A stretch of DNA of 64,000 bases from Candidatus Saccharimonadota bacterium (GTDB lineage Bacteria; Patescibacteriota; Saccharimonadia; Saccharimonadales; Saccharimonadaceae). This document shows positions 33,714 through 43,616 of this stretch, piece by piece (position 1 is the first letter of the stretch; every line of letters begins with the position of its first letter). The translations under genes were made by a program, and so were the position numbers. Under the pieces are notes generated by a model, which had not been told where the DNA came from, searched no databases, and saw only the letters and a list, made by a program, of their open reading frames with translations. The DNA is taken from NCBI GenBank assembly GCA_905373795.1, contig CAJPUO010000003.1, positions 1-64,000 of the forward strand. The letters run 5' to 3'.

Positions 33714-34709
33714 TTATAGCTTCAAATATTTGCGCGTGGCAATCCATGAGGAGACTACGCCGATGAATGCACCGATGACAATCATCGCCAAAAGCACCAA
33801 ACCGACGTACATAGTTAGGCTGCTAAGCAAACCCTCCGCCGGAATGCCGTATCTGGTCATCGGCTCGCGAACAAAGAACAGCAAACTGTAGCCGGCGATC
33901 GTTGCGATAATTGCCGCGATGAACCCGTACATTACCGCTTCTACGATAAACGGCCCGCGAATAAAACTCCTTTCAGCGCCGATTAGCTTCATCATTTGAA
34001 TCTCGTCTTTCCTATTAAAGATTGCCATGCGAATCGTATTAAAAACAACCAGCGAAGAAATCACCACGAACACCACAGTAGCAATTGAGCCGCCAATACT
34101 TGCCAAATGCACCCAGTCGCCAACGGTTTTCAGCGCCTGCTGGCGGTCGCCGCTAAACGACGGTTCTTGGCGCGGATCTTTGTATTTTTTATACAATTTG
34201 TCAGTTTTAATAAAATTCTCCAGAGATTTCTGATTATTCAAATCTTCTACCGAGACTCGCAGCGTCGCCGACATTTCATTGCTGGATTCTTTAATAGCCT
34301 CCAATGCCTCCGGGTCGTCCTCATACTGCTTGGCTTGCTGATCGCGCGCCTCCTCGGCAGAAACGTATTTTACGCCAACCACATTATCCAATTTGGCAAT
34401 CCGCGACTTAATAGCGTTAATTTCTTTTTCCGGCGTATCGCCCTTTAGGTAAATCGACATATCGGCTTGTTTAGAGATATTGGATGCCGTGTCTAATAAA
34501 ATTTGGCGGGCGGACATCGTCATAAAAACGATCAAAAGCGTAATACTCATCACCGCAGTAGCAGCAACCGTCAGCCAAGCATTGCGGCTAAAACTATTGA
34601 TGCCGTAGCGGCACATTCTAACAAACGTCAACCAGCCGCGCCGGCGCTGTTTGATACGAACTGCTTCCCTTGAAGATACGGGTTTTTTCCTTGTCTTTGC
34701 CTTTGTCAT
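33714..34709 (-). CDS. ftsX: Cell-division ABC transporter permease FtsX
   Basis: 331 residues. A basic cytoplasmic start, first membrane segment (AWLTVAATAVMSITLLIVF), an external domain of about 130 residues (SIYLKGDTPEKEINAIKSRIAKLDNVVGVKYVSAEEA) and three more segments near the C-terminus, as in FtsX. It passes an ATP-driven shape change across the membrane to a wall hydrolase. Overlaps the ftsE stop by 4 bases. Confidence 0.94.
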   Translation of the reverse strand: MTKAKTRKKPVSSREAVRIKQRRRGWLTFVRMCRYGINSFSRNAWLTVAATAVMSITLLIVFMTMSARQILLDTASNISKQADMSIYLKGDTPEKEINAIKSRIAKLDNVVGVKYVSAEEARDQQAKQYEDDPEALEAIKESSNEMSATLRVSVEDLNNQKSLENFIKTDKLYKKYKDPRQEPSFSGDRQQALKTVGDWVHLASIGGSIATVVFVVISSLVVFNTIRMAIFNRKDEIQMMKLIGAERSFIRGPFIVEAVMYGFIAAIIATIAGYSLLFFVREPMTRYGIPAEGLLSSLTMYVGLVLLAMIVIGAFIGVVSSWIATRKYLKL

Positions 34710-35389
34710 TGCTTATAACTTCCTTTTGCTTGGTCAGAAGTAATCTTGCCGTGATCAATGGTAATAACGCGCCGCTTCAACCGGTTAACAATCTCCACGT
34801 TGTGCGTCGTTAAAATCACTGTCGTGCCGTATTTATTAATTTTTTCCAGCAAGCGCACGATATCCCAGCTGTGTTTCGGATCCAGGTTGCCAGTTGGCTC
34901 GTCAGCGATCAGAATTTTCGGTTGGCGTACCACCGCTCTAGCAATCGCCACCCGCTGCTGCTCGCCGCCAGACAACTGATTCGGAAATTGTTTTTCCTTG
35001 CCTTTCAAGCCCACTAGTTCAATCACTTTCGGCACGGTTGATTTAATTTCGCGGTTAGTCATCCCGGCAATTTCCAGCGCAAACGCGATATTCTCAAATA
35101 CTGTCCGATTTGGCAGCAGCTTAAAATCCTGAAACACCACGCCAATCTTACGGCGCAGCAACGGAATGTGCTTATCTTTCAAATTGTCATAATCAATACC
35201 GCCAACGACGATTTTCCCGGAACTTGGCTTTTCCTCGCGCGTCAGGAGTTTTAATAGCGTCGATTTACCAGCGCCAGAAGTACCAACAATAATCACAAAC
35301 TCGCCAGCACTAACATGAATACTCGCCCGATTTAAGGCTGGCTTATTATTCTTCCCGTAATTCTTCGTCACCCTATCTAACAGAATCAT
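34706..35389 (-). CDS. ftsE: Cell-division ABC transporter ATPase FtsE
   Basis: About 227 residues from the ATG at 35389. Walker A GTSGAGKSTLLKLL, Q-loop VFQDFKLLPNRTVFENIAFALE, signature NQLSGGEQQRVAIARAV, Walker B ILIADEPTGNLD and H-loop TTHNVEIVNRL are all present. Works with FtsX. TATAAT at 35403-35398 is 8 bases before the ATG, so it can be transcribed separately from prfB. Confidence 0.95.
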   Translation of the reverse strand: MILLDRVTKNYGKNNKPALNRASIHVSAGEFVIIVGTSGAGKSTLLKLLTREEKPSSGKIVVGGIDYDNLKDKHIPLLRRKIGVVFQDFKLLPNRTVFENIAFALEIAGMTNREIKSTVPKVIELVGLKGKEKQFPNQLSGGEQQRVAIARAVVRQPKILIADEPTGNLDPKHSWDIVRLLEKINKYGTTVILTTHNVEIVNRLKRRVITIDHGKITSDQAKGSYKQ

Positions 35390-35437
35390 CAAGCAATATT
35401 ATAGCATAAACTGTATTCTGACCGCAAACTGCTGCTA

Positions 35438-36514
35438 TCACTGGGTTTTTCGCAAGTACGCCTCAATAAACTCATCAATATCGCCATCCAGTACCCCTTG
35501 AGCGTTGCGGTTCTCGTACTTGGTGCGGGTGTCCTTGACTAGTGTATACGGATGCAACACATAGTTTCTGATCTGGCTGCCCCAGTTGGCCGACTCGCCA
35601 GCCCTGAGGTCAGACAGGGTTTCGGCATGTTGCTCCAGTTTCATTGCCAGTAACTTGGAGCGCAAAATCTTCAGCGCCGTTTCTTTATTCTGAATCTGCG
35701 AGCGCTCATTCTGAATCGCCACGGCAATGCCCGTCGGCACGTGCGTCACCCGCACCGCCGAGTCAGTGGTATTCACGCCTTGACCACCCTTGCCGCCCGA
35801 ACGATACACATCAATCCTCAGATCATTCGGGTCAATCGCAATTTCATCCGGTGTATCAATCTTTGGCAGCACCTCCACCAGCGCGAAGCTGGTCTGGCGC
35901 AAATTATCAGCATTGAACGGACTGAGGCGCACCAGCCGGTGCACGCCATTTTCTGAGCGCAATTTTCCATAGGCAAACGGCCCAGAAATCTCCAGCACCG
36001 CCGTCTTTATCCCGGCATCATCATTGGTCGAGCGCTCCAGCGTATCGACTTTCATCCCCGACCGCTCCGCCCAACGCAGATACATCCGCTCCAACATCGC
36101 CGCAAAATCCTGCGCATCCAGCCCGCCTACGCCCGCCGAAATTCGCACTACCGCCTCGCGGTTGTCGTATGGGCCGCTAAACAGTAAATCGGTCTTGCGC
36201 CGGGTAAAATCCTGCTCCAGCACCGCCACCTGCGCCTCAAACTCCGGCAACAAATCGTCATCGCCCAGCTCCATCAACTCAGCGATATCCGCTAGCTGCA
36301 CCCCCAGCGTCTGCCACGGCTCGACTGTCTGGCGCAAGCTGGCTGCCTTTTTCGCTAAGGCCTGCGCCTCGTCCGGATTATGCCAAATCTCCGGCTGGTT
36401 AAGCCGCTCGTCCAGCGCCGCCATCTCCTGCTCCAACGCCGCAAAATCCAGCGCCGCCTTGGCCTGTTCTACTTCTGACTGCAGGGTTTGGATGCGTTTT
36501 TTGAGTGGCTGCAT
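35438..36514 (-). CDS. prfB: Peptide chain release factor 2
   Basis: 358 residues from the ATG at 36514 (MQPLKKRIQTLQSEV). It releases peptides at UGA and UAA. RLSPFNADN contains the SPF anticodon-like motif of RF2 and YRSGGKGGQGVNTTDSAVRVTH the GGQ loop. The reading frame is unbroken: the in-frame UGA and +1 shift found after about 25 codons in many bacterial prfB genes is absent. TACAAT lies 7 bases before the ATG and shares a 35-base region with the divergent murI. Confidence 0.95.
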   Translation of the reverse strand: MQPLKKRIQTLQSEVEQAKAALDFAALEQEMAALDERLNQPEIWHNPDEAQALAKKAASLRQTVEPWQTLGVQLADIAELMELGDDDLLPEFEAQVAVLEQDFTRRKTDLLFSGPYDNREAVVRISAGVGGLDAQDFAAMLERMYLRWAERSGMKVDTLERSTNDDAGIKTAVLEISGPFAYGKLRSENGVHRLVRLSPFNADNLRQTSFALVEVLPKIDTPDEIAIDPNDLRIDVYRSGGKGGQGVNTTDSAVRVTHVPTGIAVAIQNERSQIQNKETALKILRSKLLAMKLEQHAETLSDLRAGESANWGSQIRNYVLHPYTLVKDTRTKYENRNAQGVLDGDIDEFIEAYLRKTQ

Positions 36515-36521
36515 GGGTACT

Positions 36522-36543
36522 ATTGTAACAACTTTGCTATACT
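36522..36543. promoter_or_regulatory. Back-to-back -10 boxes of prfB and murI
   Basis: TACAAT on the minus strand (36527-36522) is 7 bases before the prfB ATG, and TATACT on the plus strand (36538-36543) is 6 bases before the murI ATG. The two boxes are only 10 bases apart, so their polymerase footprints overlap and initiation should be mutually exclusive. Confidence 0.65.
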
Positions 36544-36549
36544 TTTTGT

Positions 36550-37179
36550 ATGAAGATTGGCATATTTGATACGGGAACTGGCGGTGAATTAGTAGCAAAG
36601 AGGCTGAAAAAATTACTGCCGCAGCATACATATACTACAGTCATTGATAGAAAGCATGCACCGTACGGTAATCGCTCGTCAGAAGAAATTATCACACTGA
36701 CTGATACCGCTATCCAGCCCCTGCTGTCATGTAGCATCATTATCCTCGCCTGCAATACCGCTACAACAATTGCCATACAACCACTACGACAGCGCTATCC
36801 AGATGTCCGCTTTATTGGCTTTGAGCCAATGATTAAACCAGCTGCAACACTCACTAAATCACGTCATATCACTCTATTGGCGACAAACGCCACCAAACAC
36901 AGCCAGCGTCTGCGCGCGCTTATCAGTGAATATGCTACTGGCGTTCGCATCGATACGCCAGACACCCGTGCGTGGGCGCAGATGATTGATCAAGGTTTGG
37001 CCGACGATATTGTGCTTGATGAAGTATCGGCCAGTGTTGCGGACGGCAGCGATGTTATTGTTCTAGGCTGCACGCATTATCTGGCAATTAAGAGGCGGTT
37101 ACAACGCCTTTTTCCGCAATGCCGCATTCTTGAACCCACTACAATTATCGCCAAGCGGATTAGCGATTTTGCTAGCTAA
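36550..37179 (+). CDS. murI: Glutamate racemase-like protein
   Basis: 209 residues, about 50 shorter than typical MurI. It makes D-glutamate for peptidoglycan. The N-terminus [12 protein letters not shown] corresponds to FDSGxGG; the two catalytic cysteines are in ILACNTATT and [16 protein letters not shown] corresponds to the conserved pieces between them. The C-terminus ends early, right after the second-Cys domain, with a deletion in the middle. Together with murD and the mraZ region it shows that a wall is made. Confidence 0.85.
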   Translation: MKIGIFDTGTGGELVAKRLKKLLPQHTYTTVIDRKHAPYGNRSSEEIITLTDTAIQPLLSCSIIILACNTATTIAIQPLRQRYPDVRFIGFEPMIKPAATLTKSRHITLLATNATKHSQRLRALISEYATGVRIDTPDTRAWAQMIDQGLADDIVLDEVSASVADGSDVIVLGCTHYLAIKRRLQRLFPQCRILEPTTIIAKRISDFAS

Positions 37180-37196
37180 TTGTTATACTTATCCTA

Positions 37197-37736
37197 ATGA
37201 ATCAAGACATTGCTAAAATCCTCGTGACTACTGAGCAAATTAACAATGCAGTGGCGCAGCTGGGCCGAGAGCTGACGGCAGAATATCGTGACAAAAACCC
37301 GCTGGTCATCGGTATACTGCGCGGTGCAGCACCGTTTATGATTGATCTAGTGCGAGCGATGGACTGTTACCTGGAAATCGATTTCATTGACGTCTCTAGC
37401 TACGGCGACGCAACTGAATCATCCGGCGCGGTCACTATTCTCAAAGACATTGATAGCGACGTTACTGGGCGGCATATTTTGCTGGTCGAAGACATCGTCG
37501 ATACCGGTCGAACGTTGGAAAGGTTGCTAGAATTATTCTCTGGTCGCAGTGCGTCCTCAATCAAAGTCTGCTCACTACTCGACAAACCCGAACGACGTAT
37601 CGCCAACGTTACCGCCGATTACGTCGGCCTGTCAGTTCCTAACGAATTCGTCGTCGGCTACGGCCTAGATTTCCGCCAACAATACCGCAATCTGCCATAT
37701 ATCGGGGTATTGAAACCAGAAATCTATCAAAATTAG
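37197..37736 (+). CDS. hpt: Hypoxanthine phosphoribosyltransferase
   Basis: 179 residues. It salvages hypoxanthine or guanine with [16 protein letters not shown] (PPi loop), [34 protein letters not shown] (PRPP loop) and [31 protein letters not shown] are all characteristic of Hpt. TATACT lies 7 bases before the ATG, so it may be leaderless despite the 17-base gap to murI. Its stop overlaps that of murD on the other strand. Confidence 0.95.
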   Translation: MNQDIAKILVTTEQINNAVAQLGRELTAEYRDKNPLVIGILRGAAPFMIDLVRAMDCYLEIDFIDVSSYGDATESSGAVTILKDIDSDVTGRHILLVEDIVDTGRTLERLLELFSGRSASSIKVCSLLDKPERRIANVTADYVGLSVPNEFVVGYGLDFRQQYRNLPYIGVLKPEIYQN

Positions 37737-39085
37737 AGATTCTCCACCGCCGTCACGAACTGCTCGCCGCGGTCATTGTAGCTCTTAAACATATCGAAGC
37801 TAGCGGCGGCCGGACTGAGAATCACTACATCGCCGGACTGTGCTTGATTGGCTGCCGCTTCGACGACCATTGGCATCGTCGCCATTTCTAATTGCACAAT
37901 TTGGCAAGAGACGTTTTCTTTGCGCAGAATTTCAGCAATTTCGCTGGCATTAGCGCCGTTGACAATCACTGCTCGCATTTGCTGCCTGGCGATTTCCTGT
38001 ACTAATTCCGCGTAGTCCGCCCCCTTATCAGAGCCGCCCAAAATCAAAATTTTTGGCTCCGTGAAAGATTTTAACGCGGCAATAGCGCTACCGGGCGTGG
38101 TTGAAATGCTATCATCGTAATATTTCACGCCGTTTTTCTCAGCGACGAATTTCAAACGGTGCGGCAATCCTGTAAAACTCTCCAGTCCGGCAGCATATTG
38201 CTCGTCGGTCACGGTGATCGGCAGTTCCGTCACCGCGCTCATGGCTGCGCAGGCATTCTCGAGATTATGTGCACCTGGCAAACGCAAATGCCTAGTGCTG
38301 CAAATCTGCCGACTTTGCACGCAAAAGTAGCCGTCCTGAACATAAACTTGGTCATCGTCAGCAATAGCATAGCGCTGCGCAAAATCCAGCGTATCGCCAT
38401 GATTGTCGCCCGTATCTGGCAGCCTATTAAGCGGTGTGGCAGCCACTTCCCGCGAATATTTATTCGTCGGGTGATATAAACAGACATCACCAAGATGCTG
38501 GTGGCGGCAAATATTTTTCTTAGCATTGAGGTAGTCGGCGAAATCCACGTGAACATTCAGATGATCCGGCTCGATCATTAGCACCACCGCAATATGCGGC
38601 GATTTTTTTAGATCCCACAGCTGAAAACTAGACAATTCATAAACGACAATGTCGTTTTTTTTAATCTTCGGCAAGACATCCAGCGCCGGCACGCCGATGT
38701 TGCCGACCAAGTGTACCGTTTGACCAGCTTGTTGCAAGATAGCCGCAATCAGACTACACGTCGTTCCCTTGCCCTTCGTCCCTGTTACGCCAATAATCGG
38801 CGCTGGACACTTGTCGAAAAACTCGTTAGTCGCCGACCAAATTTTACCGTTAGTTTTTATATTACGCGGCGGCAAACTGGCTGTTCGCACCACCAAATCA
38901 GCATCGCCCAGCTGTTCGCTGAAGACATTTTTACCAGAAATCAGCTTCACGCCGTCCGGAATCGCCGGCAGTTTATCCGCCGGACGTTCATCAGCCACCA
39001 CAAACTCCGCGTCAGGAAATTTCTGCTGGAAATATATCAGATTTGATATACCTTCTACGCCGTAACCAGCGATAATTATTTTCAT
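37733..39085 (-). CDS. murD: UDP-N-acetylmuramoyl-L-alanine--D-glutamate ligase
   Basis: 450 residues. It adds D-Glu to the wall precursor in the cytoplasm. An N-terminal Rossmann domain ([16 protein letters not shown]), ATP loop [16 protein letters not shown], central [13 protein letters not shown] and [13 protein letters not shown], and C-terminal [20 protein letters not shown] and [11 protein letters not shown] match MurD. TATACT is 6 bases before the ATG. Convergent with hpt. D-Glu would be supplied by the neighbouring murI. Confidence 0.94.
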   Translation of the reverse strand: MKIIIAGYGVEGISNLIYFQQKFPDAEFVVADERPADKLPAIPDGVKLISGKNVFSEQLGDADLVVRTASLPPRNIKTNGKIWSATNEFFDKCPAPIIGVTGTKGKGTTCSLIAAILQQAGQTVHLVGNIGVPALDVLPKIKKNDIVVYELSSFQLWDLKKSPHIAVVLMIEPDHLNVHVDFADYLNAKKNICRHQHLGDVCLYHPTNKYSREVAATPLNRLPDTGDNHGDTLDFAQRYAIADDDQVYVQDGYFCVQSRQICSTRHLRLPGAHNLENACAAMSAVTELPITVTDEQYAAGLESFTGLPHRLKFVAEKNGVKYYDDSISTTPGSAIAALKSFTEPKILILGGSDKGADYAELVQEIARQQMRAVIVNGANASEIAEILRKENVSCQIVQLEMATMPMVVEAAANQAQSGDVVILSPAAASFDMFKSYNDRGEQFVTAVENL

Positions 39086-39132
39086 ATTTACAGTATAACA
39101 TAGAGTAAATTAATCATAGCAACATCCTAAAC

Positions 39133-39161
39133 TTGACTTATTTTATATACTATGTTATTCT
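39133..39161 (+). promoter_or_regulatory. Leaderless-type promoter of the 39169 gene
   Basis: TTGACT (39133-39138), 17 bases, TATTCT (39156-39161), then 7 bases to the ATG at 39169. A full -35/-10 pair at this distance supports transcription starting at or next to the start codon. Confidence 0.65.
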
Positions 39162-39168
39162 TCAAACC

Positions 39169-39447
39169 ATGCATGAACAATTTATTACACAACCAGAAGG
39201 CAACTTAAGCAGCACACCTGACAAAAGCGATTGGGGCGCAGTTGCTGACACATTTAGAGAAGCTAGCTCTGACAGGGGATCAGCGATGGATTCGCCAATA
39301 TTACGAGAAGCCGTTGGGCTGCCTCCGAAAGGAGAAAAAATAACTCCAGACTCAAACAGAGGACTGGCGATGGATTCGCCAATATTACGAAAGGCTGTTG
39401 GACTGCCACCAGAACCAGAATCAGAATCTGCTGATAAACAAAATTAG
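39169..39447 (+). CDS. Small hypothetical protein with a 28-residue tandem repeat
   Basis: 92 polar residues from the ATG at 39169. Residues around 39-55 and 67-83 repeat AMDSPILR(E/K)AVGLPP almost exactly; the DNA copies are 84 bases apart. The rest is low in complexity and likely disordered. No signal peptide or membrane segment. The repeated motif may be a binding peptide for one partner. It has its own promoter and terminator. No family recognised. Confidence 0.65.
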   Translation: MHEQFITQPEGNLSSTPDKSDWGAVADTFREASSDRGSAMDSPILREAVGLPPKGEKITPDSNRGLAMDSPILRKAVGLPPEPESESADKQN

Positions 39448-39490
39448 ATTATCATCAGCAAGTTAATATAACTTAAGTATAAGGAAATTT

Positions 39491-39526
39491 TGCAAAAGAT
39501 ATATCGGATTTGATATATCTTTTGCA
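39491..39526. terminator. Bidirectional terminator hairpin between convergent genes
   Basis: TGCAAAAGATATATC / GATATATCTTTTGCA, a perfect 15-bp stem with a 6-base loop, between the stops of 39169-39447 (plus) and 39538-40815 (minus). Confidence 0.8.
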
Positions 39527-39537
39527 TTATAGCTATC

Positions 39538-40815
39538 TTAGTCCAGCACAGCCAGCTTCTCCTGAAGCCGCAGCAACAGATCTCTGTCGCCAGAGCTCAC
39601 GCCAGCGAGGACGCGGACTTCTGAGTCGAGGAATTCTCTGGCTACTTGGATTATCTTCTCAGCGGTAATTGCCAAAATTGCCGCTGGCACGCCAGCATAA
39701 TCTTTAACAAAGTCGTCAGAAAAATAGCGCCGGGTATAAAAATTGCTAATTTGCGCCACCGTTTGCGCGCCCATTTGATAGCGCCCCAGGGCGTACGACT
39801 TGGCAGCCTCGATATCCTCGGCAGCGATATCGCCGTTTAATACCTTTTTCAGCTCGCGCACGATAATGTCAAATAGCACCTCCGCAGTCTCCAAATTGAC
39901 TTGGCCGCCAAAATCCCACGACGAATCATAAAATCCGACCGAAGTATCGCTAAACATCCCGTACACCAAGCCTTTTTTACGGGCCATACCCAGAATCCGC
40001 GAACTCAGCGTTCCGGTTAAAATATGGTTCAGGCAGCCCATAGCATCCGACTCCTCGTTAGTTAACTCGCGCGGCAGGCTTATCGACCAGCCAAAGTTCA
40101 AATTCGACGCTTCTTTACGGCGAATTAACAGAGGCCGCGCGCCGTGCAGCTCATCGCGCGGAATTGCAAATCGTTCGCCGGGTTCCAATTGCCATTGCTC
40201 TAAAAAATCCTTAATAGCGGTCTTGCGGCCAGCCATTTTTCCAGCAATCACAAACCGCATATTATTGAGTGTATGCGTCCGTCGATGATGCTCCTTAATA
40301 TCTTTTATCGTTACGTTGTCCATTTTTTTCAGGCGCTGGCTATCCGTCAAAATATCCTCGCCCAAAGCTTGCTGCACCCGCAGCCATAATACGCGGCTGT
40401 GATTATTCAAATAGCCGGTTAATTCCGAGCGAACATTACCCTTCTCCGCCTCAAACGAATCGCTAGTAAACCGCGGCGTGACAATCGCCAGCCGCTGCAA
40501 TTCCAAAATCCGATCCCACTCAAAATCTGCGCAAACCGCCTCGTACACCATGGAATAATCGGAAGTATAAGCATTATGATAGGCGCCGTTCTTTATAAAT
40601 TCCTGCTCGTAGGCATGCTCCGAACGAAATTTCTCGTTTGCGCCAAACGCCATATGCTCCATTAAATGCGCTGTTTCGTAAATCTCTTTATCCCGCACGT
40701 AGCGGTCGCCTGCCCGAAACTGTACCTGAAAACTCATTACCGTGGCGTCTGGGACGTCGATTAACAGACCGCGCGCACCATTCTTCAGTTTAACTTCCTC
40801 AACTGTATGCTTCAT
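39538..40815 (-). CDS. M16 (insulinase/pitrilysin) family zinc peptidase
   Basis: 425 residues. The inverted zinc motif HLMEH (in ETAHLMEHMAFG, about residue 47) with the distal Glu in FEAEKGNVRSEL marks an active M16 N-terminal domain; the second domain (RRKEASNLNFGWSISLPR...LNHILTGTLSSRILGMARKKGLVYGM) has the inactive half. At 425 residues it is the short bacterial type that works as dimer. No signal peptide, so it acts inside the cell or is exported otherwise. AAGGAG precedes the ATG; it follows secA in one transcript. Confidence 0.9.
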   Translation of the reverse strand: MKHTVEEVKLKNGARGLLIDVPDATVMSFQVQFRAGDRYVRDKEIYETAHLMEHMAFGANEKFRSEHAYEQEFIKNGAYHNAYTSDYSMVYEAVCADFEWDRILELQRLAIVTPRFTSDSFEAEKGNVRSELTGYLNNHSRVLWLRVQQALGEDILTDSQRLKKMDNVTIKDIKEHHRRTHTLNNMRFVIAGKMAGRKTAIKDFLEQWQLEPGERFAIPRDELHGARPLLIRRKEASNLNFGWSISLPRELTNEESDAMGCLNHILTGTLSSRILGMARKKGLVYGMFSDTSVGFYDSSWDFGGQVNLETAEVLFDIIVRELKKVLNGDIAAEDIEAAKSYALGRYQMGAQTVAQISNFYTRRYFSDDFVKDYAGVPAAILAITAEKIIQVAREFLDSEVRVLAGVSSGDRDLLLRLQEKLAVLD

Positions 40816-40847
40816 CTATTCTGCTCCTTAATTGTCTATTGCCTGAA

Positions 40848-43478
40848 TTATCTGCGATGTTTTTTACGATTTTGGCGCTGAGCTTTCTTTTTCTTGCGCG
40901 CTTGGTTCTTAGCGCGGTTTGATTCGGCGCTTGATTTGCCTTTTCTCACCGAAAAGTCGTCGTCGCGATTTTCCTCGCCCGCACCAAGCTCATTAACACC
41001 GCGTTCCACAGCGTTCTCTGCCAAGCGCGTTAATTCCGTGTCGTATTCATCATCCTGCGACTGGCGAACCACCGCATCGGCCTCATGAATATTGAAGATG
41101 ACCGTCAAAACTTCGTCGCGCAAATTAGCCTGCAAACTTTCAAACAACTTTTGCGACTCCGAACGATATTCCACCAACGGATCGCGCTGCCCAACGCTGC
41201 GCCAGTGAATACCCTCGCGCAGGTGCTGCATATTCTCCAAATGCTGCATCCACAAGGTATCCAGCACTGCCATATAAACCTCGCGCTCCACGCCGCGCAA
41301 ATTATCCGCGCCAATTTCAGACTCTTTCGCCGCATATGACTCTTCAGCCAGCTTCAGCGCCTTTTCATAGCGCAGCTTGTCTTTCTTTTCTTTGCCAATT
41401 TTCGAAATTTTCGCTTCGTCGCTTGGGAAAATTGCCGTAAAATCTTCGACAAACTTCGGATTATTCTTAGTTGGCAGCGCTGCCAATTCATGAACTTTCG
41501 CTCGCAGTAAGCGTTCAATCTCCGGCTTAATGTTATCGCCTTCCAGGATCTTGCGGCGCATGACATACACCACGCGGCGGTGGCGATTAATCACGTTGTC
41601 ATACTGAACAACACTTTTGCGCGTATCGAAATTGTAGCCCTCGACGCGTTTCTGGGCTGCTTCCAACGTCTTTGACACCGCGCGGTTTTGAATCGGCGTT
41701 TCTTCATCTACGCCCAGCCGATCCATCAGCGCGGCGATGCGCTCGCCCTGGAAAATTCGCATCAAATCATCCTCGGTCGATACATAGAACTGCGTCTCGC
41801 CCGGGTCGCCCTGACGACCGCCGCGGCCGCGCAGCTGATTGTCGATGCGCCGTGATTCGTGGCGCTCCGAACCGATCACCACCAGACCACCTAACTCCTT
41901 GACACCCTTGCCAAGCTTGATGTCGGTACCGCGTCCGGCAATGTTCGTCGCCAGTGTGATGGCGCCCTTCTCACCAGCTTTCTCGATGATGGCAGCCTCA
42001 CGCTCATTATTCTTGGCGTTCAAAATCTCAAACTTGATGCCTTCTTTTTCCAGATATTTGGCAATCTGCTCGTTCTTGGCAATCGAGCCAGAACCAACCA
42101 ACACTGGCCGGCCTTGCTTGTGATAATCCTTAATAGCTTCGGCGACTGCCTTCAGCTTGCCCTTTTCGGTCTTGAAAATCAGGTCTTCTTTGTCGTCGCG
42201 GATCACTGGCTTGTTCGGTGGAATCTGGATAACGTCCAGTGAATAAATTTGTTGAAACTCTTCGGCCTCGGTGAATGCCGTACCAGTCATACCGGAAAGT
42301 TTATTGTACAAACGGAAATAATTCTGGAACGAAATGGTCGCCAGCGTCATGCTTTCTTCTAGCACCGGCACACCTTCTTTGGCCTCAATTGCCTGGTGCA
42401 AACCTTCGTTATAACGGCGTCCTTGCATCAAACGACCGGTGTGTTCATCGACGATGATCACCTCGCCGTCGTTGGTCACCACATAGTCTTTGTCGCGCTT
42501 GAACAATGTTTGTGCTCGCAGAGCCTGGTCCATATGATAAACGCTGCGCACGTGATCTGGCGTGTACAAATTTTTTATTCCCAGCAGTTTTTGGACTTTT
42601 TCCACGCCCTCGTCGGTCAAGGCCACGCTGCGACGCTTTTCATCCAGAACATAATCCTCTGGCACTAATTTACTGGCAACTTTAGCGAAAGTGTAGTAAT
42701 TGTCTGGGTTCTCTGCTGCTGGTGCCGAGATGATCAGCGGCGTGCGCGCTTCATCGATCAGAATTGAGTCCACCTCGTCAACGATGGCGAAGTTTAGTTC
42801 GCGCTGCCTGAGCAAATCAACGTCGTTCACCATGTTGTCGCGCAGATAGTCAAAACCAAACTCGTTATTAGTGCCATAAGTAATATCTGCCGCGTAGGCT
42901 TCCTTACGAGTGACTGGGCGGAGCTTACGCATGCGCGGATCGTCGTGATGCTCATTATCATACTCTTTATCATACACAAACGACGCTTCGTTGATGATCA
43001 CGCCAGTGGTCAGGCCTAAAAAGTCATACACCTGCCCCATCCAGCCAGCGTCACGCTGCGCCAGATAATCGTTGACAGTCACCACATGAACACCCTTGCC
43101 TTCCAGCGCATTGAGATATGTCGGCAGCGTCGCCACCAGGGTCTTACCCTCACCAGTCTTCATTTCAGCCACATTACCCTCATGAAGAACCATGCCGCCG
43201 ATTAGCTGGACATCGTACGGACGCTCGCCGATGACGCGCTTGGCCGCCTCACGTGCCACTGCAAAGGCATCTGGCAAAATAGTGTCCAGTGTTACGTTTT
43301 TCTTTGCCAAGCGCTTTTTCAGCAACTCGGTCTGCGCTTGCAGCTCCTTATCTGACAGTTTTTCATACTTTTCAGACAGACCGTTAATTACATCAACTTG
43401 CTTCTGTAGCCGTTTCAAAATCTTCTTCTGCGGATCGCCAAAAATCTTACTCAGCGCCTTTTGTTGTGTCATTGCCAT
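40848..43478 (-). CDS. secA: Preprotein translocase ATPase SecA
   Basis: 876 residues. Drives export through SecYEG. Walker A EMKTGEGKTLVATLP, DEAD-type VDEVDSILIDEARTPLIIS, GMTGTAFTEAEEF and NIAGRGTDIKLG, and the scaffold GIHWRSVGQRDPLVEYR are all present. The C-terminus lacks the Cys-rich zinc/SecB-binding motif and instead ends in a Lys/Arg-rich tail (ARKKKKAQRQNRKKHRR) that could bind lipid or ribosome. TATAAT at 43531-43526 and a GAGGGAG site precede it, with a leader of about 45 bases. Confidence 0.97.
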   Translation of the reverse strand: MAMTQQKALSKIFGDPQKKILKRLQKQVDVINGLSEKYEKLSDKELQAQTELLKKRLAKKNVTLDTILPDAFAVAREAAKRVIGERPYDVQLIGGMVLHEGNVAEMKTGEGKTLVATLPTYLNALEGKGVHVVTVNDYLAQRDAGWMGQVYDFLGLTTGVIINEASFVYDKEYDNEHHDDPRMRKLRPVTRKEAYAADITYGTNNEFGFDYLRDNMVNDVDLLRQRELNFAIVDEVDSILIDEARTPLIISAPAAENPDNYYTFAKVASKLVPEDYVLDEKRRSVALTDEGVEKVQKLLGIKNLYTPDHVRSVYHMDQALRAQTLFKRDKDYVVTNDGEVIIVDEHTGRLMQGRRYNEGLHQAIEAKEGVPVLEESMTLATISFQNYFRLYNKLSGMTGTAFTEAEEFQQIYSLDVIQIPPNKPVIRDDKEDLIFKTEKGKLKAVAEAIKDYHKQGRPVLVGSGSIAKNEQIAKYLEKEGIKFEILNAKNNEREAAIIEKAGEKGAITLATNIAGRGTDIKLGKGVKELGGLVVIGSERHESRRIDNQLRGRGGRQGDPGETQFYVSTEDDLMRIFQGERIAALMDRLGVDEETPIQNRAVSKTLEAAQKRVEGYNFDTRKSVVQYDNVINRHRRVVYVMRRKILEGDNIKPEIERLLRAKVHELAALPTKNNPKFVEDFTAIFPSDEAKISKIGKEKKDKLRYEKALKLAEESYAAKESEIGADNLRGVEREVYMAVLDTLWMQHLENMQHLREGIHWRSVGQRDPLVEYRSESQKLFESLQANLRDEVLTVIFNIHEADAVVRQSQDDEYDTELTRLAENAVERGVNELGAGEENRDDDFSVRKGKSSAESNRAKNQARKKKKAQRQNRKKHRR

Positions 43479-43616
43479 AAACTCAAAACTCCCTCACTTT
43501 CAGGCATTTTCAAAAACTGTATACAATTATACCGTGCAGGGCTGGAAAATTAAAGGGTGTTTGGACATAGAAACCCGATTCATAACCCATGATGAACTAC
43601 ACGCACAACCATGAGC

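Noticed and set aside
35438..36514. UGA recoding to glycine, as in Gracilibacteria and Absconditabacteria
   Set aside because: UGA ends many recognised genes (for example mraZ at 212-214) at the expected position and RF2 is intact.
39283..39400. Two similar DNA blocks 84 bases apart that might suggest a CRISPR-like array
   Set aside because: Only two copies, in frame within a gene, not palindromic and with no cas genes.
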